A DNA stretch of 64,000 nucleotides from the NCBI GenBank assembly GCA_028288705.1, contig JAQBNH010000006.1, positions 186,001 to 250,000 on the forward strand. Direction: 5' to 3'. This DNA comes from Ferruginibacter sp. GTDB lineage: Bacteria > Bacteroidota > Bacteroidia > Chitinophagales > Chitinophagaceae. This document shows, piece by piece, positions 27,336 to 35,166 of this stretch. Position 1 is the stretch's first letter. Every line of letters begins with the position of its first letter. The position numbers and the translations under genes were made by a program. The notes beneath the pieces are model-generated. The model did no database searches and was not told where the DNA came from. It was given only the letters and a program-made list of their open reading frames with translations.

Positions 27336-29282
27336 ATGAAAAAGCTAACCGGCTTTCTGAGCCTGCTCCTGATCTGTTATGCAACCACTCATGCTCAGCA
27401 AACCATTAGCTGGCAGGAGTCGCCCGTTTCGCACAAAGTCAGTTCCCTATATTCAAAAGAAAGCGCGGTTGTATTAAACGATGATCGTGTGTACGAATAC
27501 AGGCTTGACGATAAAAATGTGCTATGGCAGTACAATTCAATGAAGCGACTCATTAAGCTCAATGATGAAAAGGCCGTAGAAATGTATAACAAAGTTTATG
27601 TATATATTCCGGCGAATGCCGCGGTTGAAGAACTCAAAGCCCGTGCTATACAACCTAATGGGAAAGTAGTAAACCTGCCTGAAAATAAGTTTTTCGACGA
27701 GGAAGAAAATGGTAAGAAGTATAAAAAATTCGCGATCGAAGGCATCGAAAAAGGCAGCGAGATAGAATACTTTGTGCGTTACAAAAGAGAGATCAGCACC
27801 TTTGGAATAGAAGTGTTTCAAACATCATCTACTGCTGTTGAAAACGCAAGTTTCACACTGATATCCCCCGAGTATCTGGTCTTCGCGGTAAAAGGATATA
27901 ACGGATTTTCTAATCCGGAGGAAAAGATAGCAGACAAGAAACGCATCATCACCGTATCAGATAAAAACATTGATGCGCTAAATGATGATAAATACGCTTC
28001 AAATACGCCGTATTCAAAAAATGTACAGTTTAAACTTTCCTACAATCTCGATAAAAACAAAAACGTAAGATTGTACACATGGAATGAACTGGCTAAAAAC
28101 GTGTACAATAATTATCACAATACCAGTGAGTCAGACAACAAAGCGATCAACGCCTTTTACAAGCTTTTAAAGTTGAATGAAAGTGGTAATGAGGAGGCAA
28201 AGATCATTGCCATTGAAGACTATTTTAAAACCACGATTAATATTGATGACAATGCCAATAGCGACGATGCAGACAATATTGCCAGCATCGTTAAGACCAA
28301 GGTTGCCGGTAAATTTGGTGCTATCCGGTTGTTGCTTGGATTATTTCAAAAGGCAGGCATAAATTATCAATTGGTGTATCCAAGCAAACGGGATGATTTC
28401 CCGATCGATGAAGAATTTGAAAACTACAGGCTGATCGATGACCTGCTTATTTATTTCCCTGCAAATGGAAATTTCCTCGATCCCGCTTCCGTTAGCCAAC
28501 GCTACCCTTTCGTAGAACCATACTATGCGGGCACACGCGGACTGTTTTTGAAGGGCACGACAATTGGCGATTTTAAGACAGCCATCGCTTCGTTCGACAC
28601 GATTCCGCTTCTGCCTTACGAGAAAAATGCCACCAATCTTTATGTCAATATCAGTTTCAATAAAGAGATGGATTCTTTGCTCCTAAAAAGCAAACAAATG
28701 CTGTCTGGCTACAGTGCCGCAGCATACCGGCCAGCATACAACTTTCTCCCCCAGGATAAGCAGGATGAGTTTACCAGGGAGATCATAAAAACTGTTGGCA
28801 ACAGTGATATTATTAAAAACATCAGGGTAGAAAATACATTGATGACGGACGGTGCGAAGGATCTTGCCCTAAATATTCTTGGCGATGTAAGTACCGCTGA
28901 ATTAATAGAGAAAGCGGGATCAAAGATTCTCGTAAAAATCGGTGAAGTGATCGGCACGCAGGAACAGATGTACCAGGAAAAAAAACGACAACTGCCGATC
29001 CTTATTCAATATCCGCACGCGCTTGATCGTGAGATCATCCTGGAAATACCGGAAGGCTATACGGTAAAAAATTTGAAAGATATCACTAAGGATGTTACTG
29101 ATGCCGGGAAAACAATGGGTTTTGTTTCTGGTTATTCCCTTGACGGCTCGAAACTTACAATTAATCTTCACGAATATTATAAAGAGATTCACTATCCTGT
29201 TTCGGAATTTGAGTCGTTCAGAAAGGTGGTAAATGCAAGTGCAGACTTCAATAAGGTGGTACTGGTATTGGAAAAACGCTAG
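27336..29282 (+). CDS. DUF3857 protein with degenerate transglutaminase domain
   Basis: This 648-residue exported paralogue of the preceding gene has a signal peptide at residues 1-20 (ending THA-Q), a DUF3857 domain at about 40-240 and a transglutaminase-like fold at about 275-400. When aligned on the shared AGI segment (MMRMAGI versus LFQKAGI), the catalytic Cys falls on Lys and the His on Tyr in FENYRLI; only the Asp (NFLDPAS) is retained. It is therefore probably not catalytic by this mechanism. It may regulate or scaffold its active neighbour. It is the last gene of the apparent three-gene operon; glyS follows with its own promoter. Confidence 0.78.
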   Translation: MKKLTGFLSLLLICYATTHAQQTISWQESPVSHKVSSLYSKESAVVLNDDRVYEYRLDDKNVLWQYNSMKRLIKLNDEKAVEMYNKVYVYIPANAAVEELKARAIQPNGKVVNLPENKFFDEEENGKKYKKFAIEGIEKGSEIEYFVRYKREISTFGIEVFQTSSTAVENASFTLISPEYLVFAVKGYNGFSNPEEKIADKKRIITVSDKNIDALNDDKYASNTPYSKNVQFKLSYNLDKNKNVRLYTWNELAKNVYNNYHNTSESDNKAINAFYKLLKLNESGNEEAKIIAIEDYFKTTINIDDNANSDDADNIASIVKTKVAGKFGAIRLLLGLFQKAGINYQLVYPSKRDDFPIDEEFENYRLIDDLLIYFPANGNFLDPASVSQRYPFVEPYYAGTRGLFLKGTTIGDFKTAIASFDTIPLLPYEKNATNLYVNISFNKEMDSLLLKSKQMLSGYSAAAYRPAYNFLPQDKQDEFTREIIKTVGNSDIIKNIRVENTLMTDGAKDLALNILGDVSTAELIEKAGSKILVKIGEVIGTQEQMYQEKKRQLPILIQYPHALDREIILEIPEGYTVKNLKDITKDVTDAGKTMGFVSGYSLDGSKLTINLHEYYKEIHYPVSEFESFRKVVNASADFNKVVLVLEKR

Positions 29283-29344
29283 ATCCTTGCTGCAGGCCTT
29301 AAAGCCAATTTTCAACCAGGCAAAAGGGAGAAAGCTGAATCTAT

Positions 29345-29352
29345 TATCTTTG
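29345..29352 (+). promoter_or_regulatory. Minus-7 box of glyS
   Basis: TATCTTTG is a full TAnnTTTG match, 5 nt before the glyS ATG. The start of transcription should therefore fall at or next to the start codon, giving a leaderless or nearly leaderless mRNA. No clear minus-33 element. Confidence 0.55.
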
Positions 29353-29357
29353 CCGCC

Positions 29358-30809
29358 ATGGCAACAGAAACGAACATTTTCCAGGAGTTGATCTCTCATT
29401 GTAAAGAGTATGGGTATATTTTTCAGAGCAGCGAATTATATGACGGCCTAAGTGCGGTATATGATTACGGCCAGCTGGGCGCCCAACTCAAAAAGAACCT
29501 GCGCGACGAATGGTGGAAGAGCATGACGCAAATGCACGAAAATATCGTGGGCATCGATGCGGCAATTTTTATGCATCCCACAGTTTGGAAAGCGAGTGGC
29601 CACGTTGATAATTTCAGCGATCCGATGATCGATAATAAAGACAGCAACAAGCGTTACCGCGTTGATCATTTGATTGAAGGGTATGCTGAAACGCTGGACA
29701 AAGAAGCGGGTGATGCGGTGTTAGCAGCAATGGATAAACTGATCGCTGCAGATGATCTGCCAGGATTAAAAGCATTAATTGAAGAACATAAAATAAAATG
29801 CGGCGTTAGTAAAACATGTAACTGGACAGACGTCCGCCAGTTCAACCTGATGTTCAGTACGCAGATCGGCAGTGTTGCAGAAGAAGCAGATACCATCTAT
29901 CTCAGGCCCGAAACAGCGCAGGGGATTTTCGTGAATTTCTTAAATGTACAGAAGACCGGCAGAATGAAAATTCCGTTCGGTATCGCCCAAACAGGAAAAG
30001 CATTTCGTAACGAAATCGTCGCCCGCCAGTTTATCTTTCGCATGCGTGAATTTGAACAAATGGAGATGCAGTTCTTCGTTCGTCCGGGTTCACAAATGGA
30101 ATGGTATAATTACTGGAAAGATGAAAGAAAGAAATGGCATCAAAGCATCGGTATTCCAGCCGATAAGTTACGTTTTCATGATCATGTGAAATTAGCCCAT
30201 TACGCAGATGCTGCGCTGGATATAGAGTTTGAATTCCCGTTTGGCTGGAAAGAACTGGAAGGCATTCACAGCCGCACCGATTTTGATCTTACACAACATG
30301 CAAAATTCAGTAAGAAAAAAATTCAGTACTTCGATAATGATCTCAACGAAGAAGGGAAACCTTACGGCAATTACACGCCATATGTTGTAGAAACTTCTGT
30401 TGGTCTCGACCGCCTGTTCCTTACCGTTATGAGCCTGGCTTATACCGATGAGAAGTGGACAAAAGAGGACGGCACCGAAGACGGAAGGATCGTATTGAAG
30501 ATCCCGGCAAAAATCGCCCCGACAAAACTGGCAATTTTACCCTTACTGAAAAAAGACGGTCTGCCGGAAATTGCGAAAGAACTCATGAATGACTGCAAAT
30601 CAAACTTTATGTGTTTTTATGAGGAGAAAGATGCGATCGGGAAACGCTACCGCAGGATGGATGCCATCGGAACACCGTTTTGCGTTACAATCGATCACCA
30701 GACAAAAGAAGACAATACCGTCACCATTCGCTACCGAGATGATATGCGGCAGGAACGAATTCCGTTAGCTGATGTTAAGAAACTGGTGATGGAAAAATTA
30801 AGTTCGTAA
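29358..30809 (+). CDS. glyS: Glycyl-tRNA synthetase (homodimeric type)
   Basis: This class II synthetase charges tRNA-Gly with glycine. The 483-residue product is of the single-chain alpha2 kind, not the alpha/beta tetramer. It opens with ELISHCKEYGYIFQSSELYDGLSAVYDYGQLG. The class II core shows RPETAQGIFVNF, motif 2 GIAQTGKAFRNEI and motif 3 GLDRLFL, and a C-terminal anticodon-binding domain is at about residues 380-483. Alpha2 enzymes need no separate beta subunit, and none is seen here. A terminator follows. Confidence 0.97.
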   Translation: MATETNIFQELISHCKEYGYIFQSSELYDGLSAVYDYGQLGAQLKKNLRDEWWKSMTQMHENIVGIDAAIFMHPTVWKASGHVDNFSDPMIDNKDSNKRYRVDHLIEGYAETLDKEAGDAVLAAMDKLIAADDLPGLKALIEEHKIKCGVSKTCNWTDVRQFNLMFSTQIGSVAEEADTIYLRPETAQGIFVNFLNVQKTGRMKIPFGIAQTGKAFRNEIVARQFIFRMREFEQMEMQFFVRPGSQMEWYNYWKDERKKWHQSIGIPADKLRFHDHVKLAHYADAALDIEFEFPFGWKELEGIHSRTDFDLTQHAKFSKKKIQYFDNDLNEEGKPYGNYTPYVVETSVGLDRLFLTVMSLAYTDEKWTKEDGTEDGRIVLKIPAKIAPTKLAILPLLKKDGLPEIAKELMNDCKSNFMCFYEEKDAIGKRYRRMDAIGTPFCVTIDHQTKEDNTVTIRYRDDMRQERIPLADVKKLVMEKLSS

Positions 30810-30814
30810 AAAAT

Positions 30815-30856
30815 AAAAGGGTTGAGCCGCGAAATGGTGATCAACCCTTTTTTTCT
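30815..30856. terminator. Bidirectional terminator after glyS
   Basis: AAAGGGTTGA and TCAACCCTTT form a stem (GGGTTGA at 30819-30825, TCAACCC at 30841-30847) flanked by A-rich and T-rich runs. It can end both glyS (plus) and the oxidoreductase gene at 30873-31625 (minus). Confidence 0.85.
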
Positions 30857-30872
30857 TTATATAACAATTAAT

Positions 30873-31625
30873 CTATCCGTATAATTCCTGGTGAATTGAT
30901 TTCCGATCATAACCCATTGCCTGGATACGCAATTTTGCTTCGTCTATCATATTCTTCCAGCCACACAAAAAGAATTGAGCGGGCTTTGGCATCGGTTCGC
31001 CATTTTCACCTGTAGTAAGATTTGCCTTGCAGATATTTTCATATACCGTATGCACATATCCCATTGGACCTTCCCAATTTTCACGGCTTAATGTTGGCAG
31101 GTAATGAAAGTTGGGCACGGTGTCACTTAAGGATTTTAATTCATCGTAATACAGCAAATCATTTTTCGTTCGGCAGCCAAACAAAAGATAGATCTGCTGG
31201 TGCGGTAATTGATGGTTATGGATGTGATGCGCCATACTGCGGAATGGCGCGATTCCGGTGCCCGTGCAAACCAGAAAAAGATCTTTCTCAATCGGGTCCG
31301 GCATGGTAAATACGCCAACAGGGCCACGTAGCGTAATTTCGGATCCTTCGCTGATATGGTTAAATAAATATTCAGTTCCGGCTCCACCGTCCAGCAACAC
31401 GATACACAACTCAAAAACATTGGTGCCATCCGGCCAGCTCGCAATCGAGTAACTGCGCCAGCGTTTGTTAGGCTTTTCGTGTATCGGCAGATCCAGTGTC
31501 ACAAACTGCCCGGGCTTAAAATCAAACCTCTCCAATTCCGGTACCTGGATAAAAAAACGCCGCGTGGATTGTGTTTGTTGCTCAATCCTGATCACCTTAC
31601 CTATCCGCCATGGTTCTAATGCCAT
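30873..31625 (-). CDS. Ferredoxin-NADP reductase-like flavin oxidoreductase
   Basis: This 250-residue enzyme of the ferredoxin-NADP+ reductase superfamily transfers electrons between NAD(P)H and a carrier through FAD. The FAD motif RWRSYSIAS lies at about residues 54-62, FxPGQFVTLDLP precedes it, and the pyridine-nucleotide motif CTGTGIAPFRSM and the LLFGCRT segment follow. No iron-sulphur domain is attached. The ATG at 31625 starts the conserved N terminus MALEPWRIGKVIRIE; an upstream ATG in the same frame would add 15 less plausible residues. It is divergent from mfd, and its redox partner is unknown. Confidence 0.85.
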   Translation of the reverse strand: MALEPWRIGKVIRIEQQTQSTRRFFIQVPELERFDFKPGQFVTLDLPIHEKPNKRWRSYSIASWPDGTNVFELCIVLLDGGAGTEYLFNHISEGSEITLRGPVGVFTMPDPIEKDLFLVCTGTGIAPFRSMAHHIHNHQLPHQQIYLLFGCRTKNDLLYYDELKSLSDTVPNFHYLPTLSRENWEGPMGYVHTVYENICKANLTTGENGEPMPKPAQFFLCGWKNMIDEAKLRIQAMGYDRKSIHQELYG

Positions 31626-31729
31626 AAAGTTAATTTCAACCAATGTACATAAAATTTCACGATTAAGCACCGGCTTTCCATTAACTGAATAACGCCATTT
31701 TTTCCAATTCGCTTTGTCTTTCGGCCCCG

Positions 31730-31737
31730 TATCTTTG
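31730..31737 (+). promoter_or_regulatory. Minus-7 box of mfd
   Basis: TATCTTTG is a full TAnnTTTG match, only 7 nt before the mfd ATG, predicting a leader of zero to three nucleotides. Confidence 0.5.
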
Positions 31738-31744
31738 CAACGGA

Positions 31745-34700
31745 ATGAACCTGGAAGTGTTGCTGAATTTTTATAAAAATGATCCCCGCAGTTTTCAAAT
31801 TGCGGACAAAATCAGTTTGTCTAAACCCCAGCAAATCCACCTCAGCGGCCTTCGTGGCAGCGCATCACAATTTTTACTGGCTGCCGTTTACCTGCAGCCT
31901 TCTACCGCGCAAATCAATCATCTGGTTGTATTACGTGATGCAGAAGAAGCCGCTTATTTTCAAAACACGCTGGAGAATATTACTGATGCGCTGGACCTGT
32001 TCTATTTTCCGTCTTCCTTCAAGAATAAGAAGAATTATGCCCTGCTCAACAGCAGCCATGTGATGCTACGCACCGAGGCCCTCACGAAGCTCGTGGGTGG
32101 TGGAAATAAAAAGATCATCGTTACGCATCCGGAGGCATTGTTTGAGAAAGTTGTATTGTCGAAAACGCTTTCTGAAAATATCATTCGTATCAAGCAGGCT
32201 GAAACTCTCGACGTAAATGCCATGCTTGAACGTTTTGTACAACATGGTTTTGTGAGAACAGATTTTGTTTACGAACCCGGCCAATTTGCTGTTCGGGGAG
32301 GTATCCTCGATATTTATTCCTTCGGTAACGAAAAGCCTTACCGCATTGAGTTATTTGGAAATGAAGTAGACAGCATCCGGATTTTCGATCCTGAATCGCA
32401 GCTGAGTGAAAGGAAATTATTGCAGGTATCCATCATTCCAAATGTGGAGACCCAATTCGAAACTGGTGAAAAAGTTTCCTTGATGGAATTCCTGCCGGAG
32501 AACACCGTGGTTTGGCTGGAAGACTGGCAGTTTATTAAAGAAAAAATAGAACAGCAGGAAGAAGACCTGGAGATATTTTTAAGCCAGGTGCTCACGGGCG
32601 CAAAACCTGCTGATACCGACGAAACCAGCAACATCAACATCAAAGGCGACGTCACGGAAAATGATTTCATCAGTGCCGCAGTGTTTGAAAAAGAGTTACG
32701 CGAACGGCATATTATCGAGTTAGGCACGAAACCTTATTTTTCTGATCCGGTTAAACTCACCGGGATCAATTTCCATACCATCGAGCAGCCTGCATTTAAC
32801 CGGCAATTTGATTTGCTGATCAAAAACCTGCAGGATTATGAAAGCAGGAAATACAATATTTTCATTTTCGCTGAGAATCCAAAACAACTCGAAAGGTTGC
32901 ATACGATCTTTACGGATCTGAAAGCGGAGATCCAGGTTACTCCAATCCCGGTATCTATTCATGAAGGCTTTATTGATGATGATTTGAAACTCGTTTGTTA
33001 CACCGATCACCAGGTTTTTCAGCGCTACCACAAATACAAGGTGAAGCAGGCGTTCAACAAGAACAAGGCGCTAACATTGAAGACGCTGCGGGAACTGCAG
33101 CCAGGCGATTATGTTTCGCATATCGATCATGGCGTTGGCGTGTATAGCGGCCTTCAAAAAATTGAGGCCAACGGGCGGCTACAGGAAGCCGTCAGGATAC
33201 AATACAAAGACGGCGATCTGCTCTACGTAAACATTTCTTCGCTGCATAAGATCAGCAAATACAGCGGCAAGGAAGGCAGCATCCCAAAGATGAATAAATT
33301 GGGTAGCGACGTATGGGCCAAGCTGAAAGAAAAAACAAAAAAGCAGGTTAAGGATATCGCGACTGACCTGATAAAATTATACGCCCAACGAAAAAGCCTG
33401 CTTGGTTTTGCGCACAGCCCGGATAATTATATGCAGACCGAACTGGAAGCAAGCTTCATCTATGAAGACACGCCTGACCAGGCAAAGGCAAGTGAAGATG
33501 TTAAACGTGATATGGAAAAGCCTGCTCCAATGGATCGTTTGGTTTGTGGTGATGTGGGTTTTGGTAAAACGGAAATTGCGATACGCGCTGCATTTAAGGC
33601 ATGTTGTGATGGCAAGCAAGCGGCAGTGCTTGTTCCTACAACCATCCTCGCCTACCAGCATTATAAAACATTTTCTGAACGGCTGAAAGATTTTCCGGTG
33701 AAAGTGGATTTCATCAACCGCTTTAAATCTGCAAAGGAAAAAAAAAATACACTAAAAAAACTCGAAGAGGGAAAGATCGACATCATCGTAGGAACACATG
33801 CACTTTTAGGCAACGCTGTTAAGTTTAAAGACCTGGGCGTGATGATCATTGATGAGGAACAAAAATTTGGTGTATCCGCAAAAGAGAAATTAAAAACGTT
33901 GCGTACGACGGTGGACTCATTAACGTTAACAGCAACGCCAATACCGCGCACGTTGCAATTTAGCCTGATGGGTGCAAGAGACCTGAGCATCATCAATACA
34001 CCGCCGCCAAACCGTCAGCCGATTCAAACTGAAGTGATGGTATTTAACGAAGATGCCATCCGCGATATGATCTATTATGAAACGGAACGTGGCGGCCAGG
34101 TTTTCTTCATTCACAATCGGGTGAAAGGATTGGCTGAAATGAAAGGATTGATCCAGGGTCTTTGCCCGGATGTGAGCATTGCTTACGCGCATGGACAGAT
34201 GGAAGGCGATCAGCTGGAAGATACGATCCTCGATTTCATGGATAAAAAATATGATGTGCTCGTGTGTACGAACATTGTAGAAAGCGGCGTGGACATCCCC
34301 AATGTAAATACGATCATCATCAACAATGCACACCAGTTTGGGTTGAGTGATTTGCACCAGTTGCGTGGCCGTGTGGGAAGAAGTAATAAAAAAGCTTTCT
34401 GTTACTTACTGGCGCCGCCGATGAGTACATTGCCGCCCGATAGCCGCAAACGATTGAGTACACTGGAACAATACAGTGATCTCGGCAGTGGTTTCCAGAT
34501 TGCAATGCGTGACCTTGATATTCGTGGCGCCGGAAATATGCTGGGCGGTGAGCAAAGTGGTTTTATTGCCGAGATCGGTTTTGAGATGTACCAGAAGATC
34601 CTCGATGAAGCGATCAAAGAATTAAAAAGGAATGAGTTCAAAGACTTGTTCAAAGAAGAGATTCAGCAACAGGACGATTACGTAAAAGATTGCAGCATTG

Positions 34701-35158
34701 ATACCGACCTGGAGATCCTCATTCCCGATCGTTACGTAGAAAGCATAACGGAAAGGCTTAGCCTGTATTCCCGTTTGGATAATTGTGAAACAGAAGAAGA
34801 CCTGCAGGCTTTTCATATGGAATTGAATGACAGGTTTGGGCCTGTGCCGCCTGAAGTAGAAGACCTGTTCACAACAGTGCGTTGCCGGAAAATTGCCGTT
34901 GAGCTCGGGTTTGAAAAAATGTTCCTCAAGGCTGAAACATTGAAATGCTTTTTTGTGAGCAATCCTGATTCGCCTTATTTCCAAAGCGGAACATTCAATG
35001 CCATTCTCAGCTTTTTGCAAACCGGCACGAATAAAGGAAAACTTAAGCAGGTTGGTAAAAACGGAATTTTGGTTGTTGATGACGTACCTACGATGACCAG
35101 CCTCCACAACTTCCTGAAGAAGATGCAGGCATCAGTGAAAGCATTCATTGGAAACTAA
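31745..35158 (+). CDS. mfd: Transcription-repair coupling factor
   Basis: Mfd removes RNA polymerase stalled at DNA lesions and recruits nucleotide excision repair through UvrA. The 1137-residue product has the expected layout. A UvrB-like N-terminal region includes FVRTDFVYEPGQFAVRGGILDIY, and a CarD-like RNA-polymerase interaction domain covers about residues 448-510 (GDYVSHIDHGVGVY). A helicase/translocase follows with Walker A GDVGFGKTE near residue 603, a DEEQ box near 702, TATPIPRT and QLRGRVGRSNKKAFCYLL, and a TRCF C-terminal domain ends the protein. Full length, no breaks. Confidence 0.96.
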   Translation: MNLEVLLNFYKNDPRSFQIADKISLSKPQQIHLSGLRGSASQFLLAAVYLQPSTAQINHLVVLRDAEEAAYFQNTLENITDALDLFYFPSSFKNKKNYALLNSSHVMLRTEALTKLVGGGNKKIIVTHPEALFEKVVLSKTLSENIIRIKQAETLDVNAMLERFVQHGFVRTDFVYEPGQFAVRGGILDIYSFGNEKPYRIELFGNEVDSIRIFDPESQLSERKLLQVSIIPNVETQFETGEKVSLMEFLPENTVVWLEDWQFIKEKIEQQEEDLEIFLSQVLTGAKPADTDETSNINIKGDVTENDFISAAVFEKELRERHIIELGTKPYFSDPVKLTGINFHTIEQPAFNRQFDLLIKNLQDYESRKYNIFIFAENPKQLERLHTIFTDLKAEIQVTPIPVSIHEGFIDDDLKLVCYTDHQVFQRYHKYKVKQAFNKNKALTLKTLRELQPGDYVSHIDHGVGVYSGLQKIEANGRLQEAVRIQYKDGDLLYVNISSLHKISKYSGKEGSIPKMNKLGSDVWAKLKEKTKKQVKDIATDLIKLYAQRKSLLGFAHSPDNYMQTELEASFIYEDTPDQAKASEDVKRDMEKPAPMDRLVCGDVGFGKTEIAIRAAFKACCDGKQAAVLVPTTILAYQHYKTFSERLKDFPVKVDFINRFKSAKEKKNTLKKLEEGKIDIIVGTHALLGNAVKFKDLGVMIIDEEQKFGVSAKEKLKTLRTTVDSLTLTATPIPRTLQFSLMGARDLSIINTPPPNRQPIQTEVMVFNEDAIRDMIYYETERGGQVFFIHNRVKGLAEMKGLIQGLCPDVSIAYAHGQMEGDQLEDTILDFMDKKYDVLVCTNIVESGVDIPNVNTIIINNAHQFGLSDLHQLRGRVGRSNKKAFCYLLAPPMSTLPPDSRKRLSTLEQYSDLGSGFQIAMRDLDIRGAGNMLGGEQSGFIAEIGFEMYQKILDEAIKELKRNEFKDLFKEEIQQQDDYVKDCSIDTDLEILIPDRYVESITERLSLYSRLDNCETEEDLQAFHMELNDRFGPVPPEVEDLFTTVRCRKIAVELGFEKMFLKAETLKCFFVSNPDSPYFQSGTFNAILSFLQTGTNKGKLKQVGKNGILVVDDVPTMTSLHNFLKKMQASVKAFIGN

Positions 35159-35166
35159 CAAGTGCG

